A DNA stretch of 64,000 nucleotides, taken from NCBI RefSeq assembly GCF_030053115.1, contig NZ_CP125619.1, forward strand, positions 5,665,001 to 5,729,000. The letters are read 5' to 3'. The position numbers and the translations under genes are program-made. The notes under the pieces were generated by a model. The model had not been told where the DNA came from, ran no database searches, and was given only the letters and a program-made list of their open reading frames with translations. How positions within the stretch are numbered: the stretch's first letter is position 1; every line of letters begins with the position of its first letter. Source of the DNA: Pseudomonas svalbardensis. GTDB lineage: Bacteria > Pseudomonadota > Gammaproteobacteria > Pseudomonadales > Pseudomonadaceae. This document shows positions 11,003 to 21,163 of this stretch, in pieces.

Positions 11003-11431
11003 TCAACCGAGCTCGATGATCTCGTAGTCATGAGTAATTGCCACGCCAGCCGCTCCAAGCATGATCGACGCCGAGCAATACTTCTCGGCAGACAGCTCGA
11101 TGGCGCGTTTGACCTGGGCTTCTTTCAAGCCGCGGCCCTTGACCACGAAATGCATGTGGATCTTGGTGAAAACCTTCGGATCTTCGGTGGCGCGCTCGGC
11201 TTCGAGGAAGGCTTCGCAGCTTTCAACAGCCTGACGGGACTTCTTGAGGATGCTGACCACGTCGAAATTGCTGCAACCGCCAACACCCAGCAGGAGCATT
11301 TCCATCGGCCGGACACCAAGGTTGCGACCGCCGGCATCGGGCGGACCGTCCATGACCACGACATGACCGCTGCCGGATTCACCGAGGAACATGGCTTCGC
11401 CAGCCCATTGGATGCGTGCCTTCATCGCCAA
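11003..11431 (-). CDS. OsmC-family peroxiredoxin-like protein
   Basis: 142-residue OsmC/Ohr-superfamily protein. It begins MAMKARIQWAGEAMF and carries the two family cysteines, one in GVGGCSNFDV and one in KYCSASIM, which in this family act as peroxidatic and resolving residues. This subgroup is related to E. coli YhfA, which sits next to crp, and here too it is divergent from the crp-like vfr gene. The substrate is unknown. Confidence 0.9.
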   Translation of the reverse strand: MAMKARIQWAGEAMFLGESGSGHVVVMDGPPDAGGRNLGVRPMEMLLLGVGGCSNFDVVSILKKSRQAVESCEAFLEAERATEDPKVFTKIHMHFVVKGRGLKEAQVKRAIELSAEKYCSASIMLGAAGVAITHDYEIIELG

Positions 11432-11656
11432 GACTCCACTGTATAAAAAAGGGTCGCCAGCTTAGCACAGGGGCCTTGATGGACGGCGTCTCGCCTTCCT
11501 ACGACGCAAGCCGCTGCGCTGTAGGTAAATTCTCGAATATTGCAGGAAGTGTCTGTTAAGCTGGCGCCAATTCACTGGCGCATAGCCAGCTTTGTAGCAA
11601 CCTCAGCGACTCATAAGAAAACCAAACACACCGTGAAGTCTTTTCGGGATACAACC

Positions 11657-12301
11657 ATGGTTGCTATTACCCCAACACCCAAAATCAAGAACCTCGACAA
11701 GCTGTTGATGCACTGCCAGCGCCGTCGTTATGCGGCCAAAAGCAACATCATTTGTGCCGGCGATCGCTCGGACACGCTGTTCTTCATCATCAAGGGTTCG
11801 GTCACCATCCTGATCGAGGATGACGATGGCCGCGAAATGATCATCGCCTACCTGAACACCGGAGACTTTTTCGGCGAGTTGGGCCTGTTCGAACAGGCTG
11901 GCCTAGAACAGGAACGCAGCGCCTGGGTGCGCGCCAAGATCGAATGCGAAGTCGCGGAGATCAGCTACGCGAAATTCCGCGAGCTGTCCCAACAGGATCC
12001 AGACATTCTTTACGTGCTCAGCGGACAAATCGCACAGCGCCTGCGCAACACCACCCGCAAAGTGGGTGACCTTGCATTCTTCGACGTTACCGGCCGCGTC
12101 GCACGCTGCCTCTTGGAGCTGTGCAAGCAGCCAGATGCAATGACCCATCCCGATGGCATGCAGATCAAGGTGACCCGTCAGGAGATCGGGCGGATTGTCG
12201 GTTGTTCACGAGAGATGGTCGGTCGCGTACTCAAGGACCTGGAAGAACGCAATCTGGTGGACGTCAAAGGCAAGACCATGGTGGTCTTTGGTACGCGCTA
12301 A
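11657..12301 (+). CDS. vfr: cAMP-dependent global regulator Vfr (CRP family)
   Basis: Cyclic-AMP receptor transcription factor controlling virulence and motility genes in pseudomonads. Starting at the ATG at 11657 gives 214 residues, the length of P. aeruginosa Vfr; the frame is open upstream but reads as non-protein. The cNMP domain holds [11 protein letters not shown] and a RSAWVRAK phosphate-binding stretch. The C-terminal helix-turn-helix is [20 protein letters not shown]. Its stop overlaps that of the convergent lipoate-ligase-like gene by 4 bases. Confidence 0.95.
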   Translation: MVAITPTPKIKNLDKLLMHCQRRRYAAKSNIICAGDRSDTLFFIIKGSVTILIEDDDGREMIIAYLNTGDFFGELGLFEQAGLEQERSAWVRAKIECEVAEISYAKFRELSQQDPDILYVLSGQIAQRLRNTTRKVGDLAFFDVTGRVARCLLELCKQPDAMTHPDGMQIKVTRQEIGRIVGCSREMVGRVLKDLEERNLVDVKGKTMVVFGTR

Positions 12302-12999
12302 GCCCTGAACATGTCTGCCAGCAACTGGTGGTACAACGTGTCGAGTCGCCCCAACGCATCAGGTGCTGCATATTTTTCATGAAGAGCAATGTGGCTCTCG
12401 GCGCGAACTCGCTGCTCCAGGCCACAGGCTTCATTGAAACGGTTAACCGCCGCAACCATTGACTCACGCTCGTTATCGAGCAACAAAGCACCGTGCACCA
12501 ACCCTACCGGACGCGTACCGCCCTTGCTCTGGCGCCAGCGTTGAGCCGTGCCGACCATCTTGCGCCCATCAAGGTTGACGTTGAAACGCCCATCACAGAA
12601 CGCACCCTCTATTTCGCCCAAAGACGAAACGCCGCCCAGTTCATCGAGTAGCTGACAAATCGGATCGCAAAGCCGGCGATAACCGGTTTCGATACGGTTC
12701 TGGTCACCCTCACTACGCGGTGGCGCGTAGACCAGTGCGATGTTGATCGTTGAGGCCGATTGCGGCACCGGTTCACCGCCGGTTTCACGCAACAATACCG
12801 GCCAACCTGCCGCCGCCGACACTTCGCACGCGGCCTCGAACCCAGGCAGACGATTCAATCGTCGCGGCATGACCAGCGCCTTATCACTGGGTTGCCAGAA
12901 CAACAGACCAAACTCCGAATCGCCGGTGCACACATGGGCCAACAGATCCTGTTCGGCGAGCAGGCCGGCTTCGACGGTCAAGGCGATGGGCTGGGTCAT
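12298..12999 (-). CDS. Lipoate-protein ligase family protein (BPL/LplA fold)
   Basis: 233 residues of the biotin/lipoate ligase A/B fold. [10 protein letters not shown] corresponds to the RRxGGG-type ligand loop and [11 protein letters not shown] to the catalytic lysine loop. The start could be ATG 12999 ([18 protein letters not shown] lies 11 bases upstream) or ATG 13011, which would add MSTA. The ligand is not certain: lipoyl, octanoyl or an unknown acyl group. It is a single gene convergent with vfr, and a terminator at 13028-13053 separates it from the trp genes upstream. Confidence 0.82.
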   Translation of the reverse strand: MTQPIALTVEAGLLAEQDLLAHVCTGDSEFGLLFWQPSDKALVMPRRLNRLPGFEAACEVSAAAGWPVLLRETGGEPVPQSASTINIALVYAPPRSEGDQNRIETGYRRLCDPICQLLDELGGVSSLGEIEGAFCDGRFNVNLDGRKMVGTAQRWRQSKGGTRPVGLVHGALLLDNERESMVAAVNRFNEACGLEQRVRAESHIALHEKYAAPDALGRLDTLYHQLLADMFRA

Positions 13000-13027
13000 G
13001 GCAGTAGACATCCTTTGTTTGGAGTAT

Positions 13028-13053
13028 AAAAAAGCCGGCATCGCCGGCTTCTT
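13028..13053 (-). terminator. Terminator of the trpGDC operon
   Basis: GCCGGC (13034-13039) and GCCGGC (13043-13048) form a GC hairpin; on the minus strand it is followed by TTTTTT. It lies 14 bases after the trpC stop. Confidence 0.85.
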
Positions 13054-13066
13054 CATTAGGTCACGT

Positions 13067-13903
13067 TCAGTCGAGTGTAGAACCGCTTACTGCGATACCA
13101 CGCTCAGGAAAGAACAGACGCTGCAGTTCGGAGCCCGGGCTTTCGGCGCGCATGAACGCTTCGCCAACCAGGAATGCGAACACATCGCTGATTTCCATCA
13201 GCTCGACATCGGCCCGGTTGAGAATGCCACTTTCGGTGATCACCAAGCGATCACGCGGGATACGCGGCAACAGATCGAGGGTGGTTTCCAGATTGACTTC
13301 GAAGGTGTGCAGGTTGCGGTTGTTGATACCGACCAACGGAGTGTCGAGGGTTTTCAAGGCCCGCTCCAGCTCGTCGCCATCGTGAACTTCCACCAGCACA
13401 TCGAGGCCGACACTTTTGGCGACGGCAGCCAACTCGGCCATTTTCACGTCATCCAGTGCGGAGACGATCAACAGCACGCAGTCGGCGCCCAACGCTCGGG
13501 CTTCAATGATCTGGTACGGATCGATCATGAAGTCCTTGCGGATCACCGGCAGTTTGCACGCCGCCCGCGCCTGTTGCAGATACGCATCGGCGCCCTGGAA
13601 GTAATCGATATCGGTGAGCACCGACAGACAGGTCGCGCCGCCCTTCTCGTAACTCTTGGCGATGTCGGCGGGAACGAAGTTCTCGCGGATAACGCCTTTG
13701 CTCGGTGAAGCTTTCTTGATTTCTGCAATGACCGCTGGCTGCTTGAGCTTGGCCTGAGCCAACAATGCCTTGGCAAAACCACGGGGTGCATCGGCCGCCT
13801 TGGCCAGACTTTCCAGCTCCGCCAGGCTTACGCGAGCGCTACGCTCGGCGACCTCCTGAACTTTGCGGGCCAGAATGTTTTCCAGAACCGTCGGTACACT
13901 CAT
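13067..13903 (-). CDS. trpC: Indole-3-glycerol phosphate synthase
   Basis: Closes the indole ring in tryptophan synthesis, converting CdRP to indole-3-glycerol phosphate. 278 residues, monofunctional (no TrpF fusion). [11 protein letters not shown] carries the catalytic lysine and phosphate site, and VLIVSALDD and [12 protein letters not shown] are IGPS blocks. It overlaps trpD by 4 bases (ATGA), showing translational coupling; it is the last gene of trpGDC. Confidence 0.97.
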   Translation of the reverse strand: MSVPTVLENILARKVQEVAERSARVSLAELESLAKAADAPRGFAKALLAQAKLKQPAVIAEIKKASPSKGVIRENFVPADIAKSYEKGGATCLSVLTDIDYFQGADAYLQQARAACKLPVIRKDFMIDPYQIIEARALGADCVLLIVSALDDVKMAELAAVAKSVGLDVLVEVHDGDELERALKTLDTPLVGINNRNLHTFEVNLETTLDLLPRIPRDRLVITESGILNRADVELMEISDVFAFLVGEAFMRAESPGSELQRLFFPERGIAVSGSTLD

Positions 13904-14949
13904 CCCTCATTCTCCACTCTGAATACCGCGGTAAATGCACCCAACTCCTCCAGTTTTTCCCGAGCGAGGCCTGTGTGCAGCGCATCGTGCGCCAGGGCAA
14001 CGCCTTCTTTCAAACTGCGGGCATGGTCGGCGGCGTACAGCGCGGCACCGGCATTGAGCATAATCATTTCCGCGGCTTTCTGACCATTCTCGGTCTTGCG
14101 CTTGCCCAGGGCATCGCGGATCAGCTCCAGCGAGGCCGCCGGGCTATCCACTGCCAGACCGTGCAGGCTCTGGCTCTTCATCCCCAAGTCTTCTGGCTCG
14201 ACCCAATACTCGGTGATCTGGTCATCCTTCAATTCCGCCACAAAGGTCGGCGCCGCCAGACTGAACTCGTCCAGGCCATCCTTCGAGTGCACCACCAGCA
14301 CGTGCTTGCTGCCCATACGCTGCAAGACTTCGGCCAGCGGCCGGCACAACGCCTGATTGAACACGCCCACCACCTGATGCTTCACGCCGGCCGGATTCGT
14401 AAGCGGGCCGAGCATGTTGAACAGCGTACGCAAGCCCAGCTCCCGGCGCGGGCCGGCGGCGTGCTTCATGGCGCTGTGATGGGTCTGGGCGAACATGAAA
14501 CCGATGCCGACGTTGTCGATACAGCGTGCTACCTGAACCGGCGTCAGGTTCAAGTAGATACCCGCCGCCTCCAGCAAATCGGCGCTGCCGCTTTTGCCCG
14601 AGACCGCACGGTTGCCGTGCTTGGCCACAGTGCAACCGGCCGCCGCGACCACGAACGAGGAAGCGGTCGAGACGTTGAAGATGTTTGCACCGTCACCGCC
14701 GGTACCCACCACATCGACGACGCCATCGAGGGTCTTGAGTTCGACTTTGTCCGCCAGCTCGCGCATGACCGACACGGCACCGACGATCTCGTCGATGCTT
14801 TCACTCTTCATACGCATGGCCATCATGAACGCGCCGATCTGCGCATCCGTGCATTGACCGGTCATGATTTCGCGCATGACATCGCGCATCTCATCGGTGC
14901 TGAGGTCGAGCTGTTCGACGATACGGCTCAGGGCTGTCTTGATATTCAT
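13900..14949 (-). CDS. trpD: Anthranilate phosphoribosyltransferase
   Basis: Transfers phosphoribose from PRPP to anthranilate. The 349-residue length is normal. [14 protein letters not shown] is the PRPP-binding glycine loop, and [18 protein letters not shown] the following conserved block. Middle gene of trpGDC, 9 bases after trpG and overlapping trpC by 4. Confidence 0.97.
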   Translation of the reverse strand: MNIKTALSRIVEQLDLSTDEMRDVMREIMTGQCTDAQIGAFMMAMRMKSESIDEIVGAVSVMRELADKVELKTLDGVVDVVGTGGDGANIFNVSTASSFVVAAAGCTVAKHGNRAVSGKSGSADLLEAAGIYLNLTPVQVARCIDNVGIGFMFAQTHHSAMKHAAGPRRELGLRTLFNMLGPLTNPAGVKHQVVGVFNQALCRPLAEVLQRMGSKHVLVVHSKDGLDEFSLAAPTFVAELKDDQITEYWVEPEDLGMKSQSLHGLAVDSPAASLELIRDALGKRKTENGQKAAEMIMLNAGAALYAADHARSLKEGVALAHDALHTGLAREKLEELGAFTAVFRVENEG

Positions 14950-14958
14950 GAAAAGTCC

Positions 14959-15552
14959 TTAGCGCGTGCCGCCGGTTTGTTTGAGGAAGTTAGCGAACAG
15001 CTCGTGACCCTGTTCGGTGAGGATCGACTCAGGGTGAAACTGGACGCCCTCGATGTTCAGTGTTTTGTGGCGCAGGCCCATGATCTCGTCGACCGAACCG
15101 TCTTCAAGCTGGGTCCAGGCGGTCAGCTCCAGGCAATCGGGCAGGGTTTCGCGTTTGACGATCAGTGAATGATAGCGGGTGACCGTCAGCGGATGGTTCA
15201 GGCCTTCAAATACGCCTTTATCCTCGTGGAACACCGGGCTGGTTTTGCCGTGCATGACCTGACGGGCGCGCACTACATCGCCACCAAAGGCCTGGCCGAT
15301 GGACTGATGCCCCAGGCAGACGCCCAGAATCGGCAATTTACCGCCAAAATGTTTGATCACATCAATCGACACGCCGGCTTCGTTCGGCGTGCAAGGGCCT
15401 GGTGAAACGACGATCCGCTCAGGATTGAGGGCTTCGATTTCGGCAATGGTGAGCTCATCGTTGCGCACGACTTTGACCTGGGAGCCGAGCTCACCGAGGT
15501 ATTGCACAACGTTGTAAGTAAAAGAGTCGTAGTTATCGATCATCAGCAACAT
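14959..15552 (-). CDS. trpG: Anthranilate synthase glutaminase subunit
   Basis: Supplies ammonia from glutamine to TrpE. Class I glutaminase of 197 residues: nucleophile C79 in GVCLGHQ, with the catalytic His and Glu in HPESIL. The start is the ATG at 15552 ([11 protein letters not shown]); AGAGG lies 11 bases upstream, a somewhat long spacing, and the later ATG at 15543 has no ribosome-binding site. It is the first gene of trpGDC, after a leader region with a Trp-rich peptide (15716-15784). Confidence 0.97.
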   Translation of the reverse strand: MLLMIDNYDSFTYNVVQYLGELGSQVKVVRNDELTIAEIEALNPERIVVSPGPCTPNEAGVSIDVIKHFGGKLPILGVCLGHQSIGQAFGGDVVRARQVMHGKTSPVFHEDKGVFEGLNHPLTVTRYHSLIVKRETLPDCLELTAWTQLEDGSVDEIMGLRHKTLNIEGVQFHPESILTEQGHELFANFLKQTGGTR

Positions 15553-15602
15553 GGCGTTAAGAACCTCTTGAATTCACTGACTTTAATACAGCCTTCGAAT
15601 GA

Positions 15603-15673
15603 TTTACCCGCAGTGTCCTGCACTTTGTCAGTCGCTGGAGTCGCGCTGCAAAGCGGTTTGTCTTGCGGGTAAA
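15603..15673 (-). promoter_or_regulatory. Long-range inverted repeat in the trpGDC leader
   Basis: TTTACCCGCA at 15603-15612 is repeated inverted as TGCGGGTAAA at 15664-15673, a 10-bp stem that would enclose about 50 bases of the trpG leader RNA. On the minus strand it lies after the Trp-codon peptide and a CCGGC-CCG-GCCGG hairpin. A role in attenuation is inferred from position only; no clear U-run follows either hairpin. Confidence 0.45.
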
Positions 15674-15715
15674 GAAGGCAAAGCGGTAAAGATCCGGCCG
15701 GGCCGGCAGAAGGAT

Positions 15716-15784
15716 TCAGGCGCGCCAACGCCAACGGGCGTGTGCCTTGATGACTTGATCCAGAAGTTTGCTGACGATCAACAC
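15716..15784 (-). CDS. Putative trpGDC leader peptide (Trp-rich)
   Basis: A short minus-strand frame ending VIKAHARWRWRA-stop, with Trp codons two apart just before the stop. The tail matches, residue for residue except one, the [12 protein letters not shown] at the end of Gph before trpE. The start is uncertain: I give the GTG at 15784 (22 residues, GAG 9 bases upstream); in-frame TTG and GTG codons exist and the frame is open back to a stop at about 15818. After the stop comes a CCGGC-CCG-GCCGG hairpin. Attenuation of trpE and trpGDC has been reported for P. putida; here the evidence is the sequence alone. Confidence 0.65.
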   Translation of the reverse strand: MLIVSKLLDQVIKAHARWRWRA

Positions 15785-15957
15785 GGGGAAGGTCTCATTT
15801 ATACGTCTTGGCACAGTAACTTAGCTGGGCAGAGCGTGCAATATGGGGCGATCGAAGCTCTTGAAACAATTGACGGGTTCGCGCCGAACGGCAACAGGCT
15901 CTATAGTTTTTGGCACTGTCGCTTTGCTCACTACAACAATAACAAACGGACTTGCTC

Positions 15958-17865
15958 ATGATCAGACAGACGTTGGCTGTACCGCTTGCCGGCTGCTTGC
16001 TCGCTATGGCCTGCACCCAGGCGATCGCGGCGCCCAACCCTTATTCGAATTTCATCGTCTTCGGCGATAGCCTCAACGATGCCGGGCAGTTTACCGACAC
16101 GGGCGGCCCTCCCGGCTCAACCCTGCGCTTCACCAACCGGACCGGACCGGTTTACCAGGACGGCAGCGGCGAAGCCTACTCCGCCAACTCGACCCAACTG
16201 CTGGGTGGAAGGCTCGGGTTTTCACCGGACCAGACGGCCGCGTCAACCTCGGCGGCGCGTGCGAACCAGGGCCTGCCGGACGGAAACAACTGGGCCGTTG
16301 GCGGTTACCGCACCGACCAGATCCTCACCTCGATCACCACCGCATCTGCCACGGGTGAACGCACGCGTTCGGGCTATCTGCCGACAAACAACTTCAGCGC
16401 CGATCCGAATGCGCTGTATTACATCTCCGGGGGCGGGAACGATTTTCTTCAGGGACGTGTACAAAGTGGCGCTCAGGCGAATGCCGCTGCGGATCGACTG
16501 GCCAACAGCGTCCAGGTTTTGCAGACCGCCGGCGCCCGGTACATCGTGGTATGGCTGCTGCCCGACCTGGGTTTGACGCCCGCCATCAATGGCACGCCCC
16601 AGCAGACACCCACCTCACTACTGAGCTCTGCCTTCAACCGGCAACTGGTCACCCGTCTCGCGGGGATCGATGCCGAAATCATCCCGTTGAACATTCCGTT
16701 GCTGTTGCAGGAAACCTTCGCCGATCCGGCTCGATTCGGTTTTGCTACAGGCCAGAACCTGACGGCGACTTGCTTCAGCGGTAACAGCTGCACCGAAAAC
16801 GCTACGTATGGCATCAACAGTGCCAGCCCGGACCCCAGCAAGCTGATTTATAACGATGGGGTTCATCCGACCGAAGCCGGGCAAAAACTGATTTCCGACT
16901 ACGCCTATTCCTTACTCGCAGCGCCTTGGGAGCTGACGTTGTTGCCGGAAATGGCCCACGCTACCTTGCGTGCGCACCAGGATGGACTGCGCAGCCAATG
17001 GCAATCGGACTGGGAGAACTGGCAGGCGGTCGGCCAATGGCGCGCGATTGTCGCCGGTGGCGGACAGCATCTGGATGTCGATAGCCAAAGCAGCGGCGCC
17101 AGCGCCGACGGCGACGGTTACAACCTGAATATCGGCGGTAGCTATCGTCTCAATGATGCCTGGCGCGTCGGTGTGGCGGCGGGGTTCTATCGTCAGAACC
17201 TGGAAGCAGGCAATAACGATTCGGACTACAAACTCAACAGCTACCTGGCCACCGCCTTCGCCCAGTTCCAGCAGAATCGCTGGTGGGCCGATGCCGCGTT
17301 GACCGGCGGCAAGCTGGATTACGACAACCTCAAACGCAAATTCGACCTGGGTGCCAGCGAAGGTGCGGAGAAAGGCGATACCGATGGCGATCTCTGGGCC
17401 TTCAGCACTCGCCTTGGCTACGACATTGCGCAACCGGGCAGCGAGTGGCACCTGTCGCCGTTCATCAGTGCCGATTACGCAAAAGTGGAAGTCGACGGCT
17501 ACTCGGAAAACAGCACTCGTTCCACAGCGCTGACCTTTGATGATCAGACTCGCGATTCAAAACGTTTGGGCGCCGGTCTGCAGGGTAAGTATCAGATCAC
17601 CCCGCAGACTCAAGTGTTCGGCGAGTACGCGTATGAGCATGAATACGAGGATGACACTCAGAAAGTGAACATCGCGCTCAACAGCCTGCCGTCCCTGGAC
17701 TTCAAGCTGGACGGCTATACACCGCAAAGCCACTTGAATCGCGTGAGCCTGGGGGTCAGCCACAAGTTGACGGCCGATCTGGCACTGCGTGGCGGATACA
17801 CGTTCCGCAAGGATGATGACTTTACCCAGCAAGGGCTTACCGTTGGGGTTGCGCTGGACTTCTGA
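15958..17865 (+). CDS. estA: Autotransporter GDSL esterase/lipase EstA (EstP)
   Basis: Outer-membrane-anchored esterase: a type Va autotransporter whose GDSL passenger stays attached to its barrel. 635 residues from the ATG at 15958 (ACGGA 7 bases upstream). A signal peptide ends near AIAA (about 20-23); the GDSL block [16 protein letters not shown] ([14 protein letters not shown] near residue 36) and DGVHPTEAG supply the catalytic Ser and Asp/His; GGGNDF is the block III Asn. From about 350 a 12-strand autotransporter barrel runs to the terminal Phe (VALDF). It sits between trpG and trpE. Confidence 0.94.
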   Translation: MIRQTLAVPLAGCLLAMACTQAIAAPNPYSNFIVFGDSLNDAGQFTDTGGPPGSTLRFTNRTGPVYQDGSGEAYSANSTQLLGGRLGFSPDQTAASTSAARANQGLPDGNNWAVGGYRTDQILTSITTASATGERTRSGYLPTNNFSADPNALYYISGGGNDFLQGRVQSGAQANAAADRLANSVQVLQTAGARYIVVWLLPDLGLTPAINGTPQQTPTSLLSSAFNRQLVTRLAGIDAEIIPLNIPLLLQETFADPARFGFATGQNLTATCFSGNSCTENATYGINSASPDPSKLIYNDGVHPTEAGQKLISDYAYSLLAAPWELTLLPEMAHATLRAHQDGLRSQWQSDWENWQAVGQWRAIVAGGGQHLDVDSQSSGASADGDGYNLNIGGSYRLNDAWRVGVAAGFYRQNLEAGNNDSDYKLNSYLATAFAQFQQNRWWADAALTGGKLDYDNLKRKFDLGASEGAEKGDTDGDLWAFSTRLGYDIAQPGSEWHLSPFISADYAKVEVDGYSENSTRSTALTFDDQTRDSKRLGAGLQGKYQITPQTQVFGEYAYEHEYEDDTQKVNIALNSLPSLDFKLDGYTPQSHLNRVSLGVSHKLTADLALRGGYTFRKDDDFTQQGLTVGVALDF

Positions 17866-17884
17866 TCCGGCAAACAGCAGGCAC

Positions 17885-17923
17885 AAAAAACGCGGCGCCC
17901 TCACAGGTGCCGCGTTTTTTTTA
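17885..17923 (+). terminator. Terminator of the esterase gene
   Basis: AAAAAACGCGGC-(loop)-GCCGCGTTTTTTTT, a strong GC stem with a T8 run, 20 bases after the stop. Confidence 0.9.
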
Positions 17924-17937
17924 TGCTGGGAGGCCCT

Positions 17938-18027
17938 TGTGGGAGCGAGCCTGCTCGCGAAAGCGGTGGGTCAGACAACATCAATGTTGGCTGTGCTGGC
18001 CTCTTCGCGAGCAGGCTCGCTCCCACA
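17938..18027. repeat. REPIN: inverted pair of REP sequences
   Basis: TGTGGGAGCGAGCCTGCTCG near 17938 and its inverse CGAGCAGGCTCGCTCCCACA ending 18027 enclose about 45 bases. This is the classic fluorescens-group REPIN. It lies between the esterase terminator and the trpE stop. Confidence 0.9.
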
Positions 18028-18041
18028 GGTTTTGCGTGAGC

Positions 18042-19523
18042 TCAGGCGTCCGGGGTTTGCTCGGCCAGGGCTACGGCGCGGAACATTGCGCGGCGCTTGT
18101 TCAGGGTTTCTTCCCATTCCAGCGCCGGTACCGAGTCGGCAACGATGCCGCCGCCGGCCTGCACGTGCAGTTCGCCGTTCTTGATTACCGCGGTGCGGAT
18201 CGCGATCGCGGTGTCCATGTTGCCGTTCCAGGCGAAATAGCCAACGGCGCCGCCGTAGACACCACGCTTGACCGGTTCCAGTTCGTCGATGATCTCCATC
18301 GCGCGGATCTTCGGTGCGCCAGACAAGGTACCCGCCGGCAGAATCGCGCGCAGTGCGTCCATCGCCGTCAGCCCTGCCTTCAGTTGACCGGTGACGTTGG
18401 ACACGATGTGCATCACATTGGAATAACGCTCGATCACCATTTTTTCGGTGAGTTTCACCGAACCGATTTCCGAGACCCGACCGGTGTCGTTACGACCCAA
18501 GTCGATCAGCATCAAGTGCTCGGCAATTTCCTTGTCGTCGGACAGCAGGTCTTTTTCCAGCGCCAGGTCAGCCTCTTCATTGGCGCCCCGAGGACGGGTG
18601 CCGGCGATCGGGCGCACGGTGATCAGGTTGTCCTCGACCCGCACCAGCACTTCCGGCGAACTGCCGACGACGTGGAAGTCGCCGAAGTTGAAGAAGTACA
18701 TATAAGGCGTCGGGTTGAAGCAACGCAGCGCCCGGTAAAGATCGATCGGCGCAGCCTTGAAGTCGATCGACATGCGCTGGGACGGCACGACCTGCATGCA
18801 GTCACCGGCCAGGATGTATTCCTTGATGGTGTCGACGGCTTTTTCGTAATCGTCCTGGGTGAAGCTCGAACGAAACACCGGATCAGCAGACTGTTGCTTG
18901 CTGAAATCCAGGCCACGGCGCGGCGTGATCGGCTGACGGAGTTTTTCCAGCAGCTCTTCCAGACGCGCCTGACCTTGTTCGAAAGCATCGTCCTGCGAGG
19001 GATCGGCCAGGACAATCGCGTGCATCTTGCCGGCGAGGTTGTCGAATACCACTACCGCGTCAGAAACCATCAGCAGAATGTCCGGCACGCCCAACGGATC
19101 CGGGTTCGGGCACTTGCCCAGACGCTTCTCCACATACCGCACACAGTCGTAACCGAAGTAACCCACCAGGCCGCCGTTGAAGCGCGGCAGGCCAGGGATG
19201 GTCGGCACGTTGTAGCGAGCTTTGAATGCTTCGACGAAGGCCAGTGGATCTTCGGCTTCGTGGCTTTCGATCTCGATGCCGTCATGGGTCACGCTGATGT
19301 GATGGTCATGAACCCGCAGCACGGTGCGGCACGGCAGACCGATGATCGAGTAACGGCCCCACTTCTCCCCGCCCTGCACCGATTCCAGCAGGTAGGAGTT
19401 GGGCTCGTCGGCCAGCTTCAGGTAGATCGACAACGGCGTGTCGAAGTCGGCGAGGGTTTCGCAGGCAAGCGGGATGCGGTTATAGCCAGCAGCGGCCAAA
19501 CGCAGGAATTCTTCGCGGATCAT
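18042..19523 (-). CDS. trpE: Anthranilate synthase component I
   Basis: Aminates chorismate and releases pyruvate to form anthranilate, using ammonia from TrpG. 493 residues. The N-terminal region contains [15 protein letters not shown], which includes the Trp-feedback-site ESV/S element; the C-terminal chorismate-binding domain contains GTRPRG and [18 protein letters not shown] lies 6 bases before the ATG. It is separated from trpGDC by the esterase gene and preceded by gph, whose Trp-rich end probably serves as its attenuation leader. Confidence 0.97.
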   Translation of the reverse strand: MIREEFLRLAAAGYNRIPLACETLADFDTPLSIYLKLADEPNSYLLESVQGGEKWGRYSIIGLPCRTVLRVHDHHISVTHDGIEIESHEAEDPLAFVEAFKARYNVPTIPGLPRFNGGLVGYFGYDCVRYVEKRLGKCPNPDPLGVPDILLMVSDAVVVFDNLAGKMHAIVLADPSQDDAFEQGQARLEELLEKLRQPITPRRGLDFSKQQSADPVFRSSFTQDDYEKAVDTIKEYILAGDCMQVVPSQRMSIDFKAAPIDLYRALRCFNPTPYMYFFNFGDFHVVGSSPEVLVRVEDNLITVRPIAGTRPRGANEEADLALEKDLLSDDKEIAEHLMLIDLGRNDTGRVSEIGSVKLTEKMVIERYSNVMHIVSNVTGQLKAGLTAMDALRAILPAGTLSGAPKIRAMEIIDELEPVKRGVYGGAVGYFAWNGNMDTAIAIRTAVIKNGELHVQAGGGIVADSVPALEWEETLNKRRAMFRAVALAEQTPDA

Positions 19524-19570
19524 GGGGTAGCCTCGTGGCTTGAGGGTCTAACAGTCAGGTATGCAAACGC

Positions 19571-19584
19571 GCCGGTATGCCGGC
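19571..19584 (-). promoter_or_regulatory. Hairpin in the trpE leader, possible attenuator
   Basis: Stem GCCGG-CATA-CCGGC on the minus strand, followed by GCGTTT, 11 bases after the gph stop and about 48 bases before trpE. Its 3' arm (GGCGCG) can pair instead with CGCGCC inside the last codons of gph, which would give two exclusive structures. The stem is short and the T-run weak, so terminator function is inferred. Confidence 0.5.
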
Positions 19585-19594
19585 CAGGAACAAG

Positions 19595-19639
19595 TCAGGC
19601 GCGCCAACGCCAGCGGGCCAGGGCCTTAATGACTTTCAT
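19595..19639 (-). promoter_or_regulatory. trpE leader-peptide segment inside the end of gph
   Basis: The last 14 codons of gph read [18 protein letters not shown], with Trp codons two apart directly before the stop. The internal ATG at 19639 could start a separate leader peptide, or ribosomes finishing Gph could read the same codons. The same tail precedes trpGDC. Confidence 0.65.
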
Positions 19640-20413
19640 CCAGAGTTTGCGAGTGACCACCACGATGGCGTTTCCAGAAGGGGGTTGAACAGCGTCGGGC
19701 AACGTTATCTCAGCGGCCGGATCCAGGCAACCGGGAATTAACTTGCGCAGATCGTCGATCACCAGCGCCGGCGACTCTTCGGCAATCGGCCGGCCATGGT
19801 TATAGCCGTAACTGAGCGCCACGCATTTGACCCCGGCCGCTTTTGCCGCCAACACATCACTGCGCGAATCGCCGACGAACAAGGATTGCGACGCCGGGAT
19901 GTTGGTCATTTTCATCACGAAAAACAGCGCGGCCGGGTCCGGCTTTTTCTGTGGCAGGGTATCGCCGCCGATGATCAAGCGGAAATAACGGCCGATTTTC
20001 ATCTGATCCAGCAGCGGCGCGACGAAGCGCTCCGGCTTGTTAGTGATCAGCGCCATCTCGACACCCTGCTTGTGCAGCCATTTCAGGGTGTCGCGCACGC
20101 CGGGGTAAACCACCGTCAGCTCGTGACCGTCCTCGTAAAAACCGTTGAACAGCTCCAGGGCATGCTCGGCCTCGACCTCATCGACACCCTCGGCGTCGAT
20201 GTGGTTGGCCAAGGCCCGGCGTACCAGCGTGTGCACGCCGTTGCCCACCCACTCACGCACCGATTCGATGCCGGCCGGTTGACGCCCGAGTTTGAGCAGC
20301 ATGTTATCCACAGCCGCTGCGAGGTCGGGGACCGAATCGATCAGCGTGCCATCCAGATCGAACATCACCAGCCGCGGCAGAGACCCCGGGAACAGCTGCT
20401 CAAAGCCACTCAT
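19595..20413 (-). CDS. gph: Phosphoglycolate phosphatase
   Basis: HAD-superfamily phosphatase that clears 2-phosphoglycolate, for example from DNA repair. 272 residues: nucleophile motif DLDGTLIDS near residues 19-27, motif [10 protein letters not shown], motif III/IV KPDP and [14 protein letters not shown]. The core fold ends near residue 230. The tail after that ([12 protein letters not shown]...) is an extension that closes with ARWRWRA, part of the trpE leader. It overlaps rpe by 4 bases (ATGA), so rpe-gph-trpE reads as one transcription unit. Confidence 0.96.
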   Translation of the reverse strand: MSGFEQLFPGSLPRLVMFDLDGTLIDSVPDLAAAVDNMLLKLGRQPAGIESVREWVGNGVHTLVRRALANHIDAEGVDEVEAEHALELFNGFYEDGHELTVVYPGVRDTLKWLHKQGVEMALITNKPERFVAPLLDQMKIGRYFRLIIGGDTLPQKKPDPAALFFVMKMTNIPASQSLFVGDSRSDVLAAKAAGVKCVALSYGYNHGRPIAEESPALVIDDLRKLIPGCLDPAAEITLPDAVQPPSGNAIVVVTRKLWMKVIKALARWRWRA

Positions 20414-21084
20414 GGACGGGCCAGCGCCAGTTCGGAACGCATCTTTTCAATCACCTCTTGGTAGTTCGGTGCATTGAAGATCGCCGAGCCGGCGACGAAG
20501 GTGTCGGCGCCAGCAGCGGCGATTTCACGAATGTTGTTCACGTTCACGCCGCCGTCGATTTCCAGGCGGATGTCACGCCCGGAAGCATCGATCAGCGCCC
20601 GCGCTTCACGCAGCTTGTCGAGGGTGCCGGGGATGAACTTCTGCCCGCCAAAGCCCGGGTTGACACTCATCAGCAGGATCATGTCGACCTTGTCCATCAC
20701 GTACTTGAGCACGTCCAGCGGGGTCGCCGGGTTGAACACCAGGCCCGACTTGCAGCCACCTTCGCGGATCAGTTGCAGGGAGCGGTCGACGTGCTGCGTG
20801 GCTTCCGGGTGAAAAGTGATGTAAGTCGCGCCGGCTTCGATGAAGTCCCCGACGATACGGTCCACCGGGCTGACCATCAGGTGAGCGTCGATCGGCGCGG
20901 TCACGCCGTACTTGCGCAACGCGGCACACACCATCGGGCCGATGGTCAGATTCGGCACGTAGTGGTTGTCCATGACATCGAAGTGCACGAAGTCGGCGCC
21001 AGCGGCCAGGACGTTGTCCACTTCTTCACCCAGGCGGGCGAAGTCGGCGGAGAGAATCGACGGAGCAATTACGAAGGGCTGCAT
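20410..21084 (-). CDS. rpe: Ribulose-phosphate 3-epimerase
   Basis: Interconverts ribulose-5-P and xylulose-5-P in the pentose phosphate pathway. The start is the ATG at 21084 ([15 protein letters not shown]) with AAGGTG 4 bases upstream, giving 224 residues, the usual length; the frame is open further upstream, overlapping the end of the alcohol dehydrogenase gene, but that reading is not protein-like. [16 protein letters not shown] and DAHLMV carry the metal ligands, and EIDGGVN the final catalytic Asp block. Confidence 0.97.
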   Translation of the reverse strand: MQPFVIAPSILSADFARLGEEVDNVLAAGADFVHFDVMDNHYVPNLTIGPMVCAALRKYGVTAPIDAHLMVSPVDRIVGDFIEAGATYITFHPEATQHVDRSLQLIREGGCKSGLVFNPATPLDVLKYVMDKVDMILLMSVNPGFGGQKFIPGTLDKLREARALIDASGRDIRLEIDGGVNVNNIREIAAAGADTFVAGSAIFNAPNYQEVIEKMRSELALARP

Positions 21085-21163
21085 GACGCACCTTTTTTGA
21101 GCAGAATCACGATGGCGCGCATTGTATACCTCATGCTTTGAAGCGCGCACCGTGACGCGATAA

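Larger units (their letters stand above)
15553..15957. other. Intergenic region between trpG and the esterase gene
   Basis: About 400 bases between divergent genes. The half near trpG holds the leader peptide and inverted repeats listed separately. A TATAAA on the minus strand just above the leader frame (about 15797-15802) could be a -10 box, but I see no good -35. The half near the esterase gene shows nothing further that I can support. Confidence 0.6.

Noticed and set aside
15902..15907. TATAGT as -10 of the esterase gene with TTGACG at 15870
   Set aside because: Spacing of 26 bases is too long for a sigma-70 promoter.
17907..19688. 593-residue plus-strand frame opposite trpE
   Set aside because: Begins inside a REPIN and reads as translated antisense trpE.
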